Positions 11,409 through 22,509 of a stretch of DNA of 64,000 nt are shown here, one piece after another; position 1 is the first letter of the stretch, and the number at the start of each line of letters is the position of its first letter. The position numbers were made by a program, and so were the translations under genes. The stretch comes from Pyrenochaeta sp. MPI-SDFR-AT-0127 (lineage: Eukaryota; Ascomycota; Dothideomycetes; Pleosporales; Cucurbitariaceae). The notes beneath the pieces are model-generated. The model saw nothing but the letters and a program-made list of their open reading frames with translations, was not told the origin of the DNA and did not search any database. Where the stretch lies: positions 248,001 through 312,000 of the forward strand of contig JAGTJM010000030.1 in NCBI GenBank assembly GCA_020747015.1, written 5' to 3'.

Positions 11409-11813
11409 GGCCGCAGTACGTTACAATCCTCTGCAGAAACACCCAGAACTCGACTAAAATTCCATCTATGTATAGAAGGATAGTTGATGGAATTAGTTTT
11501 CCTGGAAGTCTGGAATGGGAGCTCTTGATGAATTTCTGGTGTCACGACCGAAAGTTCAAATCCATCTATGGGGCTGGCTGCTCTAGCGCCGCGCTAAAAT
11601 TTCTCCTTCGAGCGAACCTGGAGAGACGCAGATGACCTCTAATGCAATAAGCGCCAGCGAACCACCCAAGCACGATTCGACGCGTCTGAGACACTCTTCA
11701 CGCGCCGTGAAGGACCTTGGTCCCGTGAGAGTGCTGCGAAGCTCATAGGCAGACTCGAAGTCCTTTTCGTCACTAGAATCCTGGCATCTTCAACCTCGAC
11801 TCGGAATCTCGCC
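11409..11813. promoter_or_regulatory. divergent intergenic region between Tcd and NUC1
   Basis: A 405-bp spacer between two divergent start codons, both for proteins with N-terminal membrane or mitochondrial signals. It must contain both promoters. I see no clear TATA box or repeated motif. Confidence 0.35.
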
Positions 11814-12806
11814 ATGTCAAAACTCACATTCGCACTCATCGCAGCGGGCGGCGCCGCAGCTGGTGCAGCAGCAACTGCAGCTCTCTACAGCACTGGCAGG
11901 AAGGAGACTCTTCCACCTACACCAGTAGTAACAACCACGACCACAACTGTCACAGGTCCTGCACGAGCAGCTCCAATTCCCACGATCCCTCCACCCTTAG
12001 CCGCTGCCAGGAAACCTTTAGTTGACCCCAACGGCCTCTTCCAATATGGCTTCCCCGGCCCTGTAAATGACCTTCGCCCTGCCGCCTCCCTCACGTCATC
12101 CTACGACCGACGAACGCGGAATCCAGCATGGGTCGCTGAACACATCACCCCCGAGTCACTAGCGAACAGCAATGCAGACCGGAAACACAGCGTCTTCGTG
12201 GAAGACATAACCATTCCTGAGATGTTTCGCGCAAAGTTGAAGGATTACTTTAGAAGTGGGTATGATCGAGGCCACCAAGTACCCGCGGCAGATGCGAAGT
12301 GGAGTCAAGAAGCCATGGATGATACATTTTCGCTGAGCAATATGTGCCCACAGGTTGGTGATGGATTCAATCGCGACTACTGGGCGCATTTCGAGGATTT
12401 CTGTCGGCGATTGACACACACATATCCCAGTGTTCGAATCGTTACTGGCCCCTTGTACCTACCCAAGCGTGAAGCCGACGGCAAGTGGAGAGTGAACTAT
12501 GAAGTCATTGGCAACCCGCCCAATGTCGCCGTGCCCACGCATTTCTACAAGGTCATTTTCGCGGAAGATGGGACGCTTGGGGGCAAGGTTGCCTTGGGCG
12601 CATTTGTGCTGCCGAATGCGGTGATTCCAAATACAAAGCCGCTGACAGACTTTGAGGTACCGGTGGAGGCGGTGGAGAGGGCGAGCGGGCTGGAATTTGC
12701 AACCAAGCTAGATCAATCAAGGAGGAAGAGGTTATGTCAGGAAGTGAGCTGCTCTACGATCGTCAAAGAGTATGCACAGAGGCAGAAGACGTTTACGAAG
12801 AAATAA
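11814..12806 (+). CDS. NUC1: mitochondrial DNA/RNA non-specific endonuclease (EndoG/Nuc1)
   Basis: A single-exon gene of 330 residues. The N-terminus is hydrophobic and Ala/Gly-rich (about 4-24) and serves as mitochondrial targeting and anchor, followed by a Thr/Pro-rich linker. The nuclease domain begins about residue 75 (GLFQYGFPGPVNDLR). The ββα-metal active site is complete: DRGH at 151-154 with His154 as general base, and the downstream SLSNMCPQVGDGFNRDYW segment with the metal-binding Asn. Length and layout match yeast Nuc1 and animal EndoG. The enzyme degrades mitochondrial nucleic acids and can act in programmed cell death. It is transcribed away from the Tcd gene. Confidence 0.96.
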   Translation: MSKLTFALIAAGGAAAGAAATAALYSTGRKETLPPTPVVTTTTTTVTGPARAAPIPTIPPPLAAARKPLVDPNGLFQYGFPGPVNDLRPAASLTSSYDRRTRNPAWVAEHITPESLANSNADRKHSVFVEDITIPEMFRAKLKDYFRSGYDRGHQVPAADAKWSQEAMDDTFSLSNMCPQVGDGFNRDYWAHFEDFCRRLTHTYPSVRIVTGPLYLPKREADGKWRVNYEVIGNPPNVAVPTHFYKVIFAEDGTLGGKVALGAFVLPNAVIPNTKPLTDFEVPVEAVERASGLEFATKLDQSRRKRLCQEVSCSTIVKEYAQRQKTFTKK

Positions 12807-13200
12807 GACAAGCATCAGTGAGCGAGCACTTAAGCGGTTGTATCTCATGTATATTTGGCATAGTAGCATAAGTCCAGCGGAATTGGGATCTAAATCATAT
12901 AGCAGTTCGCTCATTTCGGCAATATACCAAATGCATTTCTTTTCCGATGCTGGTCATACACTATGGTACAAATCCGATTCAAGGGCCAGTCCTCTTGTGA
13001 GATAGACATATGCACTATTCCCACATCCCTGCCTTCGCTTTTTATGCAGCCTAGTAATACATATCGTCACACCGCAGCTCAGGTCCACAACTTCGTGAAT
13101 CTGTCGCTGTATGTAGTAGCCTACAAAGACCCTGACTACTCTGACTTCGCTCCAGGCAATTGCTATCACTCGCATCCAGCCATATCCCCAATCCGCTGCT

Positions 13201-13531
13201 CTACAAGTTCTGTTGCGACTCTTTCTGTATCCTTGCGACGTACTGTTTCGATACGACATTCCATGCGCTCATGTATTTCTCCATGCACGATGTGAAGCAG
13301 GTTTCTTCGCCTTTGGAGAGGGAGGTGCTGGGTTTCGGAACGCAGCGCTCAAAGCAGTGTTCGTTGAGTTTCTATAAGTCGATCAGCAAGAACTATATGA
13401 GCATGAAAATGATGAGACCATACCTCTACAAGCATGCGCGCGTTCTGCATAGCAGCCTCTTGCTGGACTTGCTGCATGATTTGGCGTTTGGGGTCGTTGG
13501 GGAAAGCCGACATGCCGCCTAACGAGTCCAT
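13201..13531 (-). CDS. TIM13: mitochondrial import chaperone Tim13
   Basis: A 92-residue small Tim protein. Two exons, 13531-13424 and 13371-13201, with a 52-nt intron. The twin CX3C motifs are complete: Cys42/Cys46 (HCFERCV) and Cys61/Cys65 (TCFTSCM), split by a 14-residue loop. Tim13 forms a hexamer with Tim8 in the intermembrane space and escorts hydrophobic precursors to the inner membrane. An in-frame upstream ATG at 13657 would add 42 residues, but the start at 13531 gives the normal family length, so I chose it. It is transcribed divergently from the cargo-lectin gene 407 bp away. Confidence 0.93.
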
Positions 13532-13938
13532 TTTTGATGAATATGCGAGGATGATTTGTATGAGAAGGCTTAGTTGTTCGAATTGAGGATCGTAGCGGGA
13601 ATGCGACACGGTCGATGTTGGTGGTAATCGCTGCTCAAGAAAAGTTATCGACGTCAAGAGCGTTCCAGCAGCGGTTTCCCTCTAGCGCGGCCGGACCCCT
13701 GCATGCACGCGGAAAGGCCACTCTATCACCACCGCTGGCCGCATCACCACGTTGAACACAGCACGTTAATGTCGCCCGCCGGTGCTACTCTTCTCCTCTC
13801 ATAGCTTCACTTCTTTGAGGCGCGCTTTTTCGTATCAATTGCAGAAGCATAGCCTTCTTCCGTTCATTCTGCGACTTCATAAGGAACTGCTGGCTTGGGG
13901 ATAGCTAGTCTCAGCGCGCTGAGGACGTTTGTACAACC

Positions 13939-15139
13939 ATGCTGTTCGCAAGACCATGGACGAGCTTGTGCCTGCTGGCGGGGAGCTTGACAGGTGTTGG
14001 GGCACGATCGGGGGGTTTGAGTGAGGATCCTGATATCAAGGCTATTTCGGTGGGTTGTTGCTGGTTTCGAGAGTTTTGGGTGCTGTCGCTAACAAAGAGT
14101 AGCTACGGACACATAGCCTGGAGCCAGTAAGTCGCCCGCGCCCTATCAAGGCATTCGGTGAGCAGTAGAAGTTACAATGATTCTGATATTGCGTACAGCC
14201 ATATCTCGACTCGGACATGCAGAGCCGCTGGTGGGACTTCGGCGGAGACACCATTATTCGAACTGACAAGTACATTCGACTTGCCTCAGACAAGCCTTCG
14301 CGCGATGGGTGGCTTTATTCAAGAGTGCCATTGACAGCAACGAACTGGGAGGTGCGACACTCTTTCTTTCTAAGCAGTGTTGGAAGCTCACTGGGATAGA
14401 TCCAATTCGAGTTCAAGATCCATGGCCAGGGCAATCTCTATGGCGACGGCTTCGCCATGTGGCTCACCAAGGAGCGAGCAGAGCCAGGAGGCGTCTTTGG
14501 TCACACTGACAAATTCGAGGGTCTCGGTCTCTTCTTCGATACGTACAAGAACAATCGCCCAGGCACGGTGTTCCCCTATGTCATGGCTATGCTTGGTGAT
14601 GGCAAGACGCCGTATGACAAGGACAATGACGGCAAGGCCAACGAGGTTGCTGGATGTTCAGTATGCCACCCATCCATATTGCTCGATTGGAATAGCTAAC
14701 ATATTGTCAGGCTCGCGGAATCCGCAATGCTCAAGTATCTACCAAAGCCCGCTTGACCTACTTCCAAGACCAATACCTACGCCTTGAATTGCAATACAAA
14801 ACTGAAGATGAATGGACGACATGCTTCCAGATCGAGAACTTCAAAGTCCCACCGGTTGCGTACCTGGGCTTCTCTGCCGAAACTGGTGAACTCTCCGACA
14901 ACCACGACATTATTTCCGTCAGGAGCCAGAATCTATATAAGAAGAACCCCACTCAGGGTGGGAAACCGAATTTCCCCAATGCTGCTGGCGGAAAGGCTGG
15001 AAGCTTCATGGTCAGGGAAAAGGAGACTGGTGGAAGCTGGACATGGTTCTTCATGAAGTTTGTGCTCTTCGGACTAGCATTGACTGGTGCCTACGTGGGC
15101 TTCACTGTCTACCGGACACGACAGCGGGATAGGTTCTAG
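13939..15139 (+). CDS. L-type lectin cargo receptor (VIP36/ERGIC-53/Emp47-like)
   Basis: A 325-residue type I membrane protein. Five exons: 13939-14049, 14103-14126 (24 nt only), 14199-14351, 14400-14660 and 14711-15139; every junction keeps frame. An N-terminal signal peptide ends near VGARS. The leguminous-lectin fold spans about 35-260, with RWWDFGGDTIIRTDKY and the carbohydrate/Ca2+-site segment GDGFAMWLTKERAEPG. A C-terminal membrane segment (about 296-317) is followed by the 8-residue cytosolic tail RTRQRDRF. The tail ends in Phe and lacks a KKXX signal. These receptors carry glycoproteins between ER and Golgi. The usual C-terminal coiled coil of ERGIC-53 is absent, so VIP36/Emp-like is the better label. 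Confidence 0.9.
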
Positions 15140-17028
15140 GGTGACTCTTCATATCTGCGGTCTGATCGAGGGCGTGGCATGCATTGGGGTTACTCACGGA
15201 CGAGGATGTCATGGGCAGAATGCGGAGATGAGAATGACTGGATGGCATTGTACAGGGTTGGATGAAGGGAGTTGTAGATGGGAAAAGGTTGCCTGGGAAA
15301 GGCTAACCATGCCATCGTGCATTGCTTGTTTCTTTTCCTAGCGGTTACATTGTTACAATATTCTTCTCCTAGCAAACAACACAACGATAAAAAATACCGA
15401 GACTGCGCGAGTGCTGATTTTGAGGGATGTCTCTGCTCATAATAACAGTCTCAGCGCAGATGACGCGAGACTGGCTGAATCAAGCAGGGTTTTGTTATGG
15501 CATCCGATTTAGATGACCCTGCGCCATGGAGATACTAGGCAGAGGCCATGATGTCGTGATGCAAGTCGATCTTCTGGAAGAGGATGTTCTCATCTTTGAT
15601 GTAACGATGTGGAAGTATGCTCCATCATGATTTGCACTTTGGCCACGAAAATGTTAAGCTGCCATAAAGGGCAGGAAGTGAATTGCTGTCGATTAGAGAC
15701 GCCAAGAAGTTCGCTTCACCTGCCCAGACGCGAAGTTGCCATATCAGGCAGTTTGCGAACCCCATCGAAAAGCAGTGGTCACCGGGGTGGTGTGGTGACG
15801 ATGAGATGTGTAGCGAAAATGCTGTTTGCGGAAATTAATGAGATGGTGTTGAATGCTGGGGGACAGCACCCTGGCCCCAGTCCACACGAGAGCTTCGAAC
15901 AGGCGAACATGTCAACCGCTTTCGGTAGGTCTGACAGACTGTCTATCACTGTGCAGTGCAACCCACACCAAGGCGTTTTGCAGCAGCTTACATAATTAGC
16001 GTGCCCCGTGACTACGTGACTGGGGATGACTTTCGCGTCAACTTTGCCTTTCTCTTACTTTCCCCCACAACCCGAGCTGCGAGTAAGTACCCCAGTACTC
16101 TTCTGATGCCACGGCGAACATTTTTACCCACTGTTGCGTTATGATCATCATGCTTCTTTTTTTTGGGCCTGACATAGATCCCCGAATTACTCACAAATGG
16201 CAGATCCCAATGAACGACAAACTTCTGTCACAAGGCGACAACGGGTCTAATCAACCCTGGTGTTTCACTGCATGACAAACAAGAACGGAAAGCGGAGGGA
16301 GTGCGCCATTATACTAGATGTGCCATATCGCCAAGCCCGTCATTGCACGTGGACGGACGAACGATTTCGCAACGCTTCTGGGTTGTTAACTTTCCGCATC
16401 CCCGGTCTTCCCCACCCAACCATCCCCATCGCGCAATGAGGAAAAAGTAAAAGGGTCGAAGCGCCGTGCTACCTTGCAAAAGCTTGGAGGACGAGCCTGC
16501 TACTGACGACGAAAATGTAGTTTTCAATCCTAGCGCCTTTGCCGCTCCACTTCTTCGTGCCTGCCTGGGTACACCGAAGTCGGAGTAGTCACTGCTAGAG
16601 TGGGGATGTCGTAGTCATTGTCGTTGGGGCAGTGGGTCCGGACATTGCGTCTGTGTGGGGTTTGAAATATCTAAAATCTGACTTTGAATGGCAGATTGAA
16701 AGGGCCCGGTGATGATGTCCTAAGGGGCATTAAAGCCAAAGTCGAATTGAGGAGCCCGTGACCTTACTGTTGGTTTGGCTGAGAGGCTGATTAATGGGGG
16801 TCTGTGGTTCTTTCTGAGGACAGCAGGAGAGCTAATCTGAGGGCCAATACAACGCATTTTTTTTTACATCTGTACATGTTTACATCTTTCAATTATCATG
16901 GTGTTAAGCTGACGTACGTAAAGACTGCATGCATCAATGCAACACACATCAGAAAGACATTGCAGATTTCCGTATAGCATACCTTCGTTGTATGTGCGAT
17001 TCAACATTACCAATACACGCTTTCGCAC
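15140..17028. other. intergenic stretch, no gene recognised
   Basis: About 1.9 kb between the cargo lectin and the tyrosinase stop. The longest ORF (15609-15995) has no recognisable motif. A short T-run lies near 16857-16864. No repeats or RNA genes were seen. Confidence 0.45.
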
Positions 17029-18379
17029 TTACTCATATATATAACAAAATGGCCCAGCTACAGTACTAACTAGCTCCTTGATTGGATACGCCTTGCCACC
17101 TACATTGAGCACCTCCAAGTCTTGTACATCGTCTAACCTTTGAGGATGCCCGCCACCTGTAAAATTCGTTCCACCGGCAATAACCTGTTGCCGGTTGCCA
17201 AACTCTAATGATTGCCAGATATACCACACGCGATCAATCATAGCGTGGTGCAAGAAGAAGTACGGGTCGCCAGGAGATGTGTAGAAGTCTAGCATTGGTT
17301 AACAAAAGATTGGGCTTAGAGAGCAGGTAAATTTCACCAGATCCTGGATCTCCTGACACTGTGAAATGCCCCGCAGTGTGCACCCCTTGGGGCGCTTGCA
17401 TGGTCTCCTGAAAAGGTCCAATGGCGGTGTTGTTTATGATCAGAGTCGCAATTTTCAGCGGCGTAGCATCGCGCTGTACAAGAAAGCCACTGATATCTCG
17501 CTTGATGCAGCGCGGATTGTAGCCAAAGCCATTCGCCTGCGGGTTTTTGATAGGGTCGGTAACATCAGCCTGCAGAGCCAAGGGACTTTTGGGGGGTTAG
17601 TATACTTGCGCAAGAATTGCCAGTATTTTGGTCAGAAACGTACCCAAGGTTAACCTTCATATCTTTAAACGGGCCTGTGGTTATGCAGCCACCGCCTTGA
17701 CCAGGTGGCTTTAGGCCATTCCCAACGTGTGTGACATTCCCGCCCTGTCCGCTCAGGCTGGTTTCGCTGCCGTCGAAAAGTGGTGATGTTTCGGGGTTGG
17801 CATAGCGTCCCCAGTTCCAATACTATCATGCCAAATTAACATCAACTCGAGAGAAGCCTGGGCAATACTGATAAGAGGAATCTGTGAACACTCACTGGCT
17901 GTGTTCCGTTATACCCACACTCTACCCTCAGCGCTTCCTCATACGCATACGTAAAGTATCGGTGCCAGGACAAGAAATTACCAGTATTATGGACGGTAAG
18001 CGAGTACTTCATATGAAGTGCTACGAAGTCGTCGTAGCGAGTTTTGGCCCCTGGGTATTCTGTTGCATTGAGCCTCGAGGAAGATTTAGTAAGACATAGC
18101 ACAGCGGCAATGTATGCTTTCTTGTTGGTGGCGGTGATATCACCCCTATCCTGCTGTCAACAAAAAGCAAACTTGGAAAAGTAAATGGTAAGCATACCAC
18201 TCTCGTCTGACACGCAGATTTTGCTTTGTACACGTTGACGAATTTGCAATCGCAGCATTCATCGCTGGCCGTCCTATGGCTTGAAGATTGTCAACAACAT
18301 CTGCGGCACAGAGCCCGCATAGAAGAAAAGCAATAGCCAGCATAGCATAGAGCGCTCTGAATGAAAATAGGCCTGCCAT
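17029..18379 (-). CDS. short secreted tyrosinase (type-3 copper oxidase)
   Basis: A 372-residue protein from five exons: 18379-18198, 18145-17896, 17822-17644, 17585-17338 and 17288-17029. Introns are 49-73 nt and phases agree throughout. The first ~26 residues are a signal peptide (ALYAMLAIAFLLCGLCA). The CuA site is His105, His113 and His122 (in HNTGNFLSWHRYF). The CuB site is His273, His277 and His300 (HTAGHF and FFLHHAMIDRVW). All six copper ligands are present. The protein stops soon after CuB and lacks the C-terminal shielding domain of classical pro-tyrosinases, as in short fungal secreted forms. Family chemistry is hydroxylation of phenols and/or oxidation of diphenols to quinones; monophenolase against catecholase activity cannot be decided. 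Several N-glycosylation sequons are visible. The next gene leftwards on the same strand, TIM13, is far away, so no operon-like context exists. Confidence 0.92.
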
Positions 18380-19957
18380 TGTTCTACTACAGTCTGAGTA
18401 ATACCTTGAGGTTCGACCAGAAGGATACTATTTACTCCAGGAAGGATTTCTGCAACTTATATCATCTCTCTATCAAAAGATCGTGCGCTACTCGGCCCGC
18501 ATCACGCATGGCATTCAGGTCTATGCATTCGGCCAGGATAGCGCGCAACTAGATAAGGTGGGGCGCGGGAAGTGGAGTATAAGGAAAATTTACTACGCCT
18601 AGATGAAGTGTTCATTAACGAGTGTACAGATCCAACGTGCGGCCAGGGCGTGATGGAAACAAAGAAGCGCATAATGGTTTAGGCAGCTACAAGGTTCTAT
18701 GCACATAAGTATCGGTAGCTGAATATGGATAAGCTCCAGAGGAAACAGAGATCGAACCAATGAGCAGGAAACGGTCAATGGTTAACACACATGTCTGTCC
18801 TGATCCAATATCGTCATGTGCCTAACGATAGGATTTCAGATGGTCATTGACAAGGCCGCAATTTTTCGTCCTGAGAGGGGCGCACTCCACAAGAGCCAAC
18901 TAGAAGCAGAGGTGGCCATGCTGAGTCTTCCATGATAGGGAAGGCGCCCCAAGTCTGCAGATCTATGTGGTATCCATTTTATAAACGTTCCATGTGAGCA
19001 AAGGCTTAGCCTAATGTTCGGCACGGACAGTTGGCGATCAGGGCGCTTGAGCACCATTTAGAACATCCAAGGGCGTTTCAAAAACAAAAACATCCTAGAA
19101 AACAATAGATGCGAATAAATGACAAGAAAATCATGAAACATTCTGGAACTCCGGGTTTCCACCGTGACGATCCACCCGGATACGTGCTCGGAAAAGTCGG
19201 GCTCGTGTTTTGTAAGAAGCCTCGTTTTTAAGCTCACGGTAACATCTAGCAAAGTCTAAATTTCCGTGTTCGATAAACAAGATAACTTTTGACTTTTGAA
19301 GTACCAGTATGTGTTTTCGGCGCGGAGTAGAGCCAGTAGCAACACCCACCCAACAAGCCCTCAGCCACCTTATGTTGAGAGCTTTTACGTTTGTGGAAAA
19401 TACGGATCGAAGTCGACCTGGCTCAAACGTGACCCCTACCTCCACGTGCGGTTCATCGATGTATGCATCGTGGCGCATAATCTGGCATATGCTTAACTTT
19501 GGAACAAGCACGTTCATCCTCCCATCCTCAAAGCGTACCGTGGAGTCTGAAACCGCCAAGCCCAACATAATTCACTTCTTCGTCTTGCGTGATCCCAAGC
19601 GTGAATAAAGCCGCTGGAAGCACTTCTAAGCACAGATGACGTATTGCTTAAGCAATTCGATCCAGTCTGAGGTTATAAGTAGTCGAAAGCCGGATTTTTC
19701 TGACGTGTCGCGTTAGTGGACACAAGACAGACAAGTCTTTAGTGCGTGTTGACAAGATCTGGTGTGCACACTCGAATCCTGAAAGGGAGACATTGCAATT
19801 CGAGCTTGTCCGTTGTGACTTGAGATACACAAATACCATCAAGCCGCCGTGTGTGCTCGTCTTACATTCAAGTAGATTTGGCCATGATATTCTGGTTTCA
19901 TGGAAAATTTCAGCACTGGTCGTAATTATCATACGAACGCCTTCGCTGTTTCATTTT
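18380..19957. other. intergenic stretch, no gene recognised
   Basis: About 1.6 kb. It contains a 145-codon minus-strand ORF (19131-19568) overlapped by a 99-codon plus-strand ORF. Neither has a recognisable motif, so neither is annotated. Confidence 0.4.
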
Positions 19958-20901
19958 TCAACTTCGCTGCGCTTGCCCTGGGAGCTCGGCAGGCATTTCG
20001 TTTCCTGGGGCTTCCAGTATTCCACTATACGGCGCCTCATATCTGGCTGCACCATCATGGTACATTTCGTACTTTGCGAATGGAGTATGAAACGTTTCTG
20101 AAGGTTGGTGCTGATAGGATTCATGTGGCGGACTTGACCGTGCTTGACGTTGCTTCCGTCTCCGCCAAAGGAACAAGCCTAAAACAACAAATGCGATCAG
20201 GGCAACGCCGCCGATTGATGCTCCAACGGCTGCTTGGGCACTACGAGAGAGACCGGAAGAAGATGTCAGATTCGGATTGGGGCTGCTAGTTGGCGTCGAC
20301 GTTGCAACGCTCGACGTAGCAATGTCTACGCCAAGCAACTGCCCAATAGTCAGTGTCTCCTCATATAGAATTCTCTTTGTCATGGGAGGTTCTGTACATT
20401 AATGCTGGAGTACTTCTCGTTATTGATCGCGGTGATCTCCTTAAAATGCCAGCGTTGCCCATTCTGGGGTGCAGTGATATTTGGACTCATGGCCAAAACA
20501 GCACCATCCTTGTCATTCATACGATAATTTGTCCCGTTTGCTGCATTCGACAGATACCAGGTTCCATCACCCCATGGATTGATTGCCCAAAAAGCACTCG
20601 TGTCCGCGATATCGCCCCTGGCCATATACGGACGCGTATTCCCCTCGGTAGTCTCGGCGCTCTTGTAAATGGCGCCCAACCATGAGTCTGGGCCAGCTTC
20701 TTGAGTGCGTAAGCTCCAGTATGTAGAATTGATCTGATAAATCTGCCAACGCTGCGAAAATCCAGAGGCAGCTGCTGTGCCCATGATTACAGCTCCCTTT
20801 GATTTGTCGCCAGAAAATGGGGCTGTTCCTAGTAACGTCTTTCCCGTCCTTTTGGCTAAAATTTGGTACCACATATTCGAGTCGAACGAAGGTGTCGCCA
20901 T
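19958..20901 (-). CDS. ricin-B-type lectin with a single C-terminal-side membrane anchor
   Basis: A 294-residue protein. Two exons, 20901-20398 and 20338-19958, are separated by a 59-nt intron with a CTGAC branch site. The splice is needed, because the unspliced frame stops just after the donor. Residues 1-165 form a ricin-B-like beta-trefoil with repeated Q-x-W-type units (QRWQIYQ, GQRWHFKEI). Residues about 176-202 are Ser/Thr/Pro-rich. A 20-residue hydrophobic span (about 206-226) is followed by RRRKQRQ and a ~65-residue tail rich in Tyr, Pro and His. This layout resembles fungal cell-wall sensors (ectodomain, S/T stalk, one membrane span, short tail), but no signal peptide is seen at the chosen start. 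An in-frame ATG 63 nt upstream does not supply one either. It may be a signal-anchor protein with its N-terminus outside. Function is unknown. Confidence 0.75.
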
Positions 20902-22509
20902 TATGTGAAGAGGTGATGCTATGGACAGTGAATGCGAAGTCCAACACCAAGCTGGAAAATGCAAGAAATGGGTGTGAACAAGGCAGGAAATTGAGAGGAA
21001 AGGAAAAACAGGAACGGTAAGAAACCACTTTTAGTCAGATTTATTTTGACTGTTTCAACAAAGAAGCTCTTAAGGATATATTGGCCAGAGATCACATCGG
21101 CCCCCAAAAGGCGTCCAGCTGGGCGTAAGAGCGATCATTCGGAGATTAACATCATCGCTACGAACAACGAAACAGAGCACACGCAGTCAGCATAATCAGA
21201 AGTCACCACATGAGATCTGCACAGGTGGCCAGTGCGATCATTAGACCATTCATGGCAGTCGAAAAGGTCATTCTTCACCGCACTGAATTCTCTAAGATTC
21301 CACAGGATCATGCTATGTTCGAGGGAAAATTGTTCAGGCGTCCAGCGGCCTGAAAATAGAGTTGCTAAGCTCGCGCTAAATCGCTTTGCCCCTTCTGCAT
21401 CTGCGCCTCAAATGCCAAAAGGCGAATGTAAGTGGCTGTGCTTAACCCACCCACAGGCTGTCCAGTCCCCAGAGCAACATCTTCAGGCTGCCGGCAGAAC
21501 GCCCACAACGAATCACACGAGTAGCCGGACAATCGGGTACCATAGGAAGAATGTGGGGGGAAGTGCTTATTATCGTTAGTAAGAAGCCAGCGAGTCCTTC
21601 TCCGAACCTTCGACCAATTATTGGACGCTGATTTTGAGAGATAGATCCAAAAGAGGGATATGGCATTCGCTATGATAACATCCCAACCCACAACAGTTCT
21701 CGCTCAAATCGACAAGATTGGGGCCATCCACAATCCGCCTCGACCTGAAGAAGGACTCACAATCCAAAGCCTTGAAAGCGAATAAGCGCTTCGTTAACAC
21801 CATCTACTGCGGCTTGTTGACTGTCTGGGCATCTTGTCTCCAAGCAGAGCTGGCAGAAGGAACGCAACTACCGAGCAAACAACACGTGGAATCAATCTCC
21901 TCATAAGGTCGAGAGCAATCTAGGTGTGCAACACCACAGCTTCCAGGACGCTGTCGACTTTTAGGTGACTTGGGTTGACCCTAATCGCGATTTGACGGAC
22001 CGCGATTGGTCGCGAATTCTGAGCGATGCGATTGGCTCCTCGAGTATCCGTTGCTTCCCTTGACACTTTTTGATCCCAACCCCCACAAGCCAAATGACGG
22101 GGCGCACGGCAACGCATGACGAAGAATTGTGGAGACGAGCTAGAACATTGGTGCATGATCACCCTTCTTATAAGATTTGCGAAGCATGAAATCTGGGGTG
22201 TTGGAGGTGCGAGGACCATGTTGAGGACTCGTTCGGACTTGCCTGATACAGCTAGCGCATGGTTCTAGATCCACGATTGGTCGGAACGACCTTAGCATAC
22301 TCGCAGTTCGCGAACTCCTACGAAATCGAGACCCTTTGTCGGAGGCGTAGGTCATGCGGGCGATATCATTGTTGGCAAAGTATTACGCTGAAGGATATGG
22401 GTACTTATGATATAAAGGCACCCCACCACGCCTTTCGGGACGCAGTACACACAACTTCCAATTCCTATCATTCTTGGAGCATACAATATCATTACTCATA
22501 AGGAATACT
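20902..22509. promoter_or_regulatory. divergent intergenic region with three CCAAT boxes before the Rieske gene
   Basis: About 1.6 kb between two divergent genes, with no convincing ORF. On the Rieske side, ATTGG (CCAAT on the minus strand) occurs at 22005-22009, 22031-22035 and 22276-22280, each inside a CGATTGG context. A TATAAAGG sequence begins at 22411, about 100 bp before the Rieske ATG. CCAAT boxes are bound by the fungal HAP complex, which also controls iron-dependent genes. That link is inference. Confidence 0.45.
22411..22417 (+). promoter_or_regulatory. TATA-box candidate of the Rieske gene
   Basis: TATAAAG at this position lies 99 bp upstream of the start codon at 22510, a plausible distance for a fungal TATA box. 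No experimental support can be seen in sequence. Confidence 0.4.

Noticed and set aside
19131..19568. 145-codon minus-strand ORF
   Set aside because: No recognisable family, an opposing ORF of 99 codons covers it, and no intron signals link it to neighbours.
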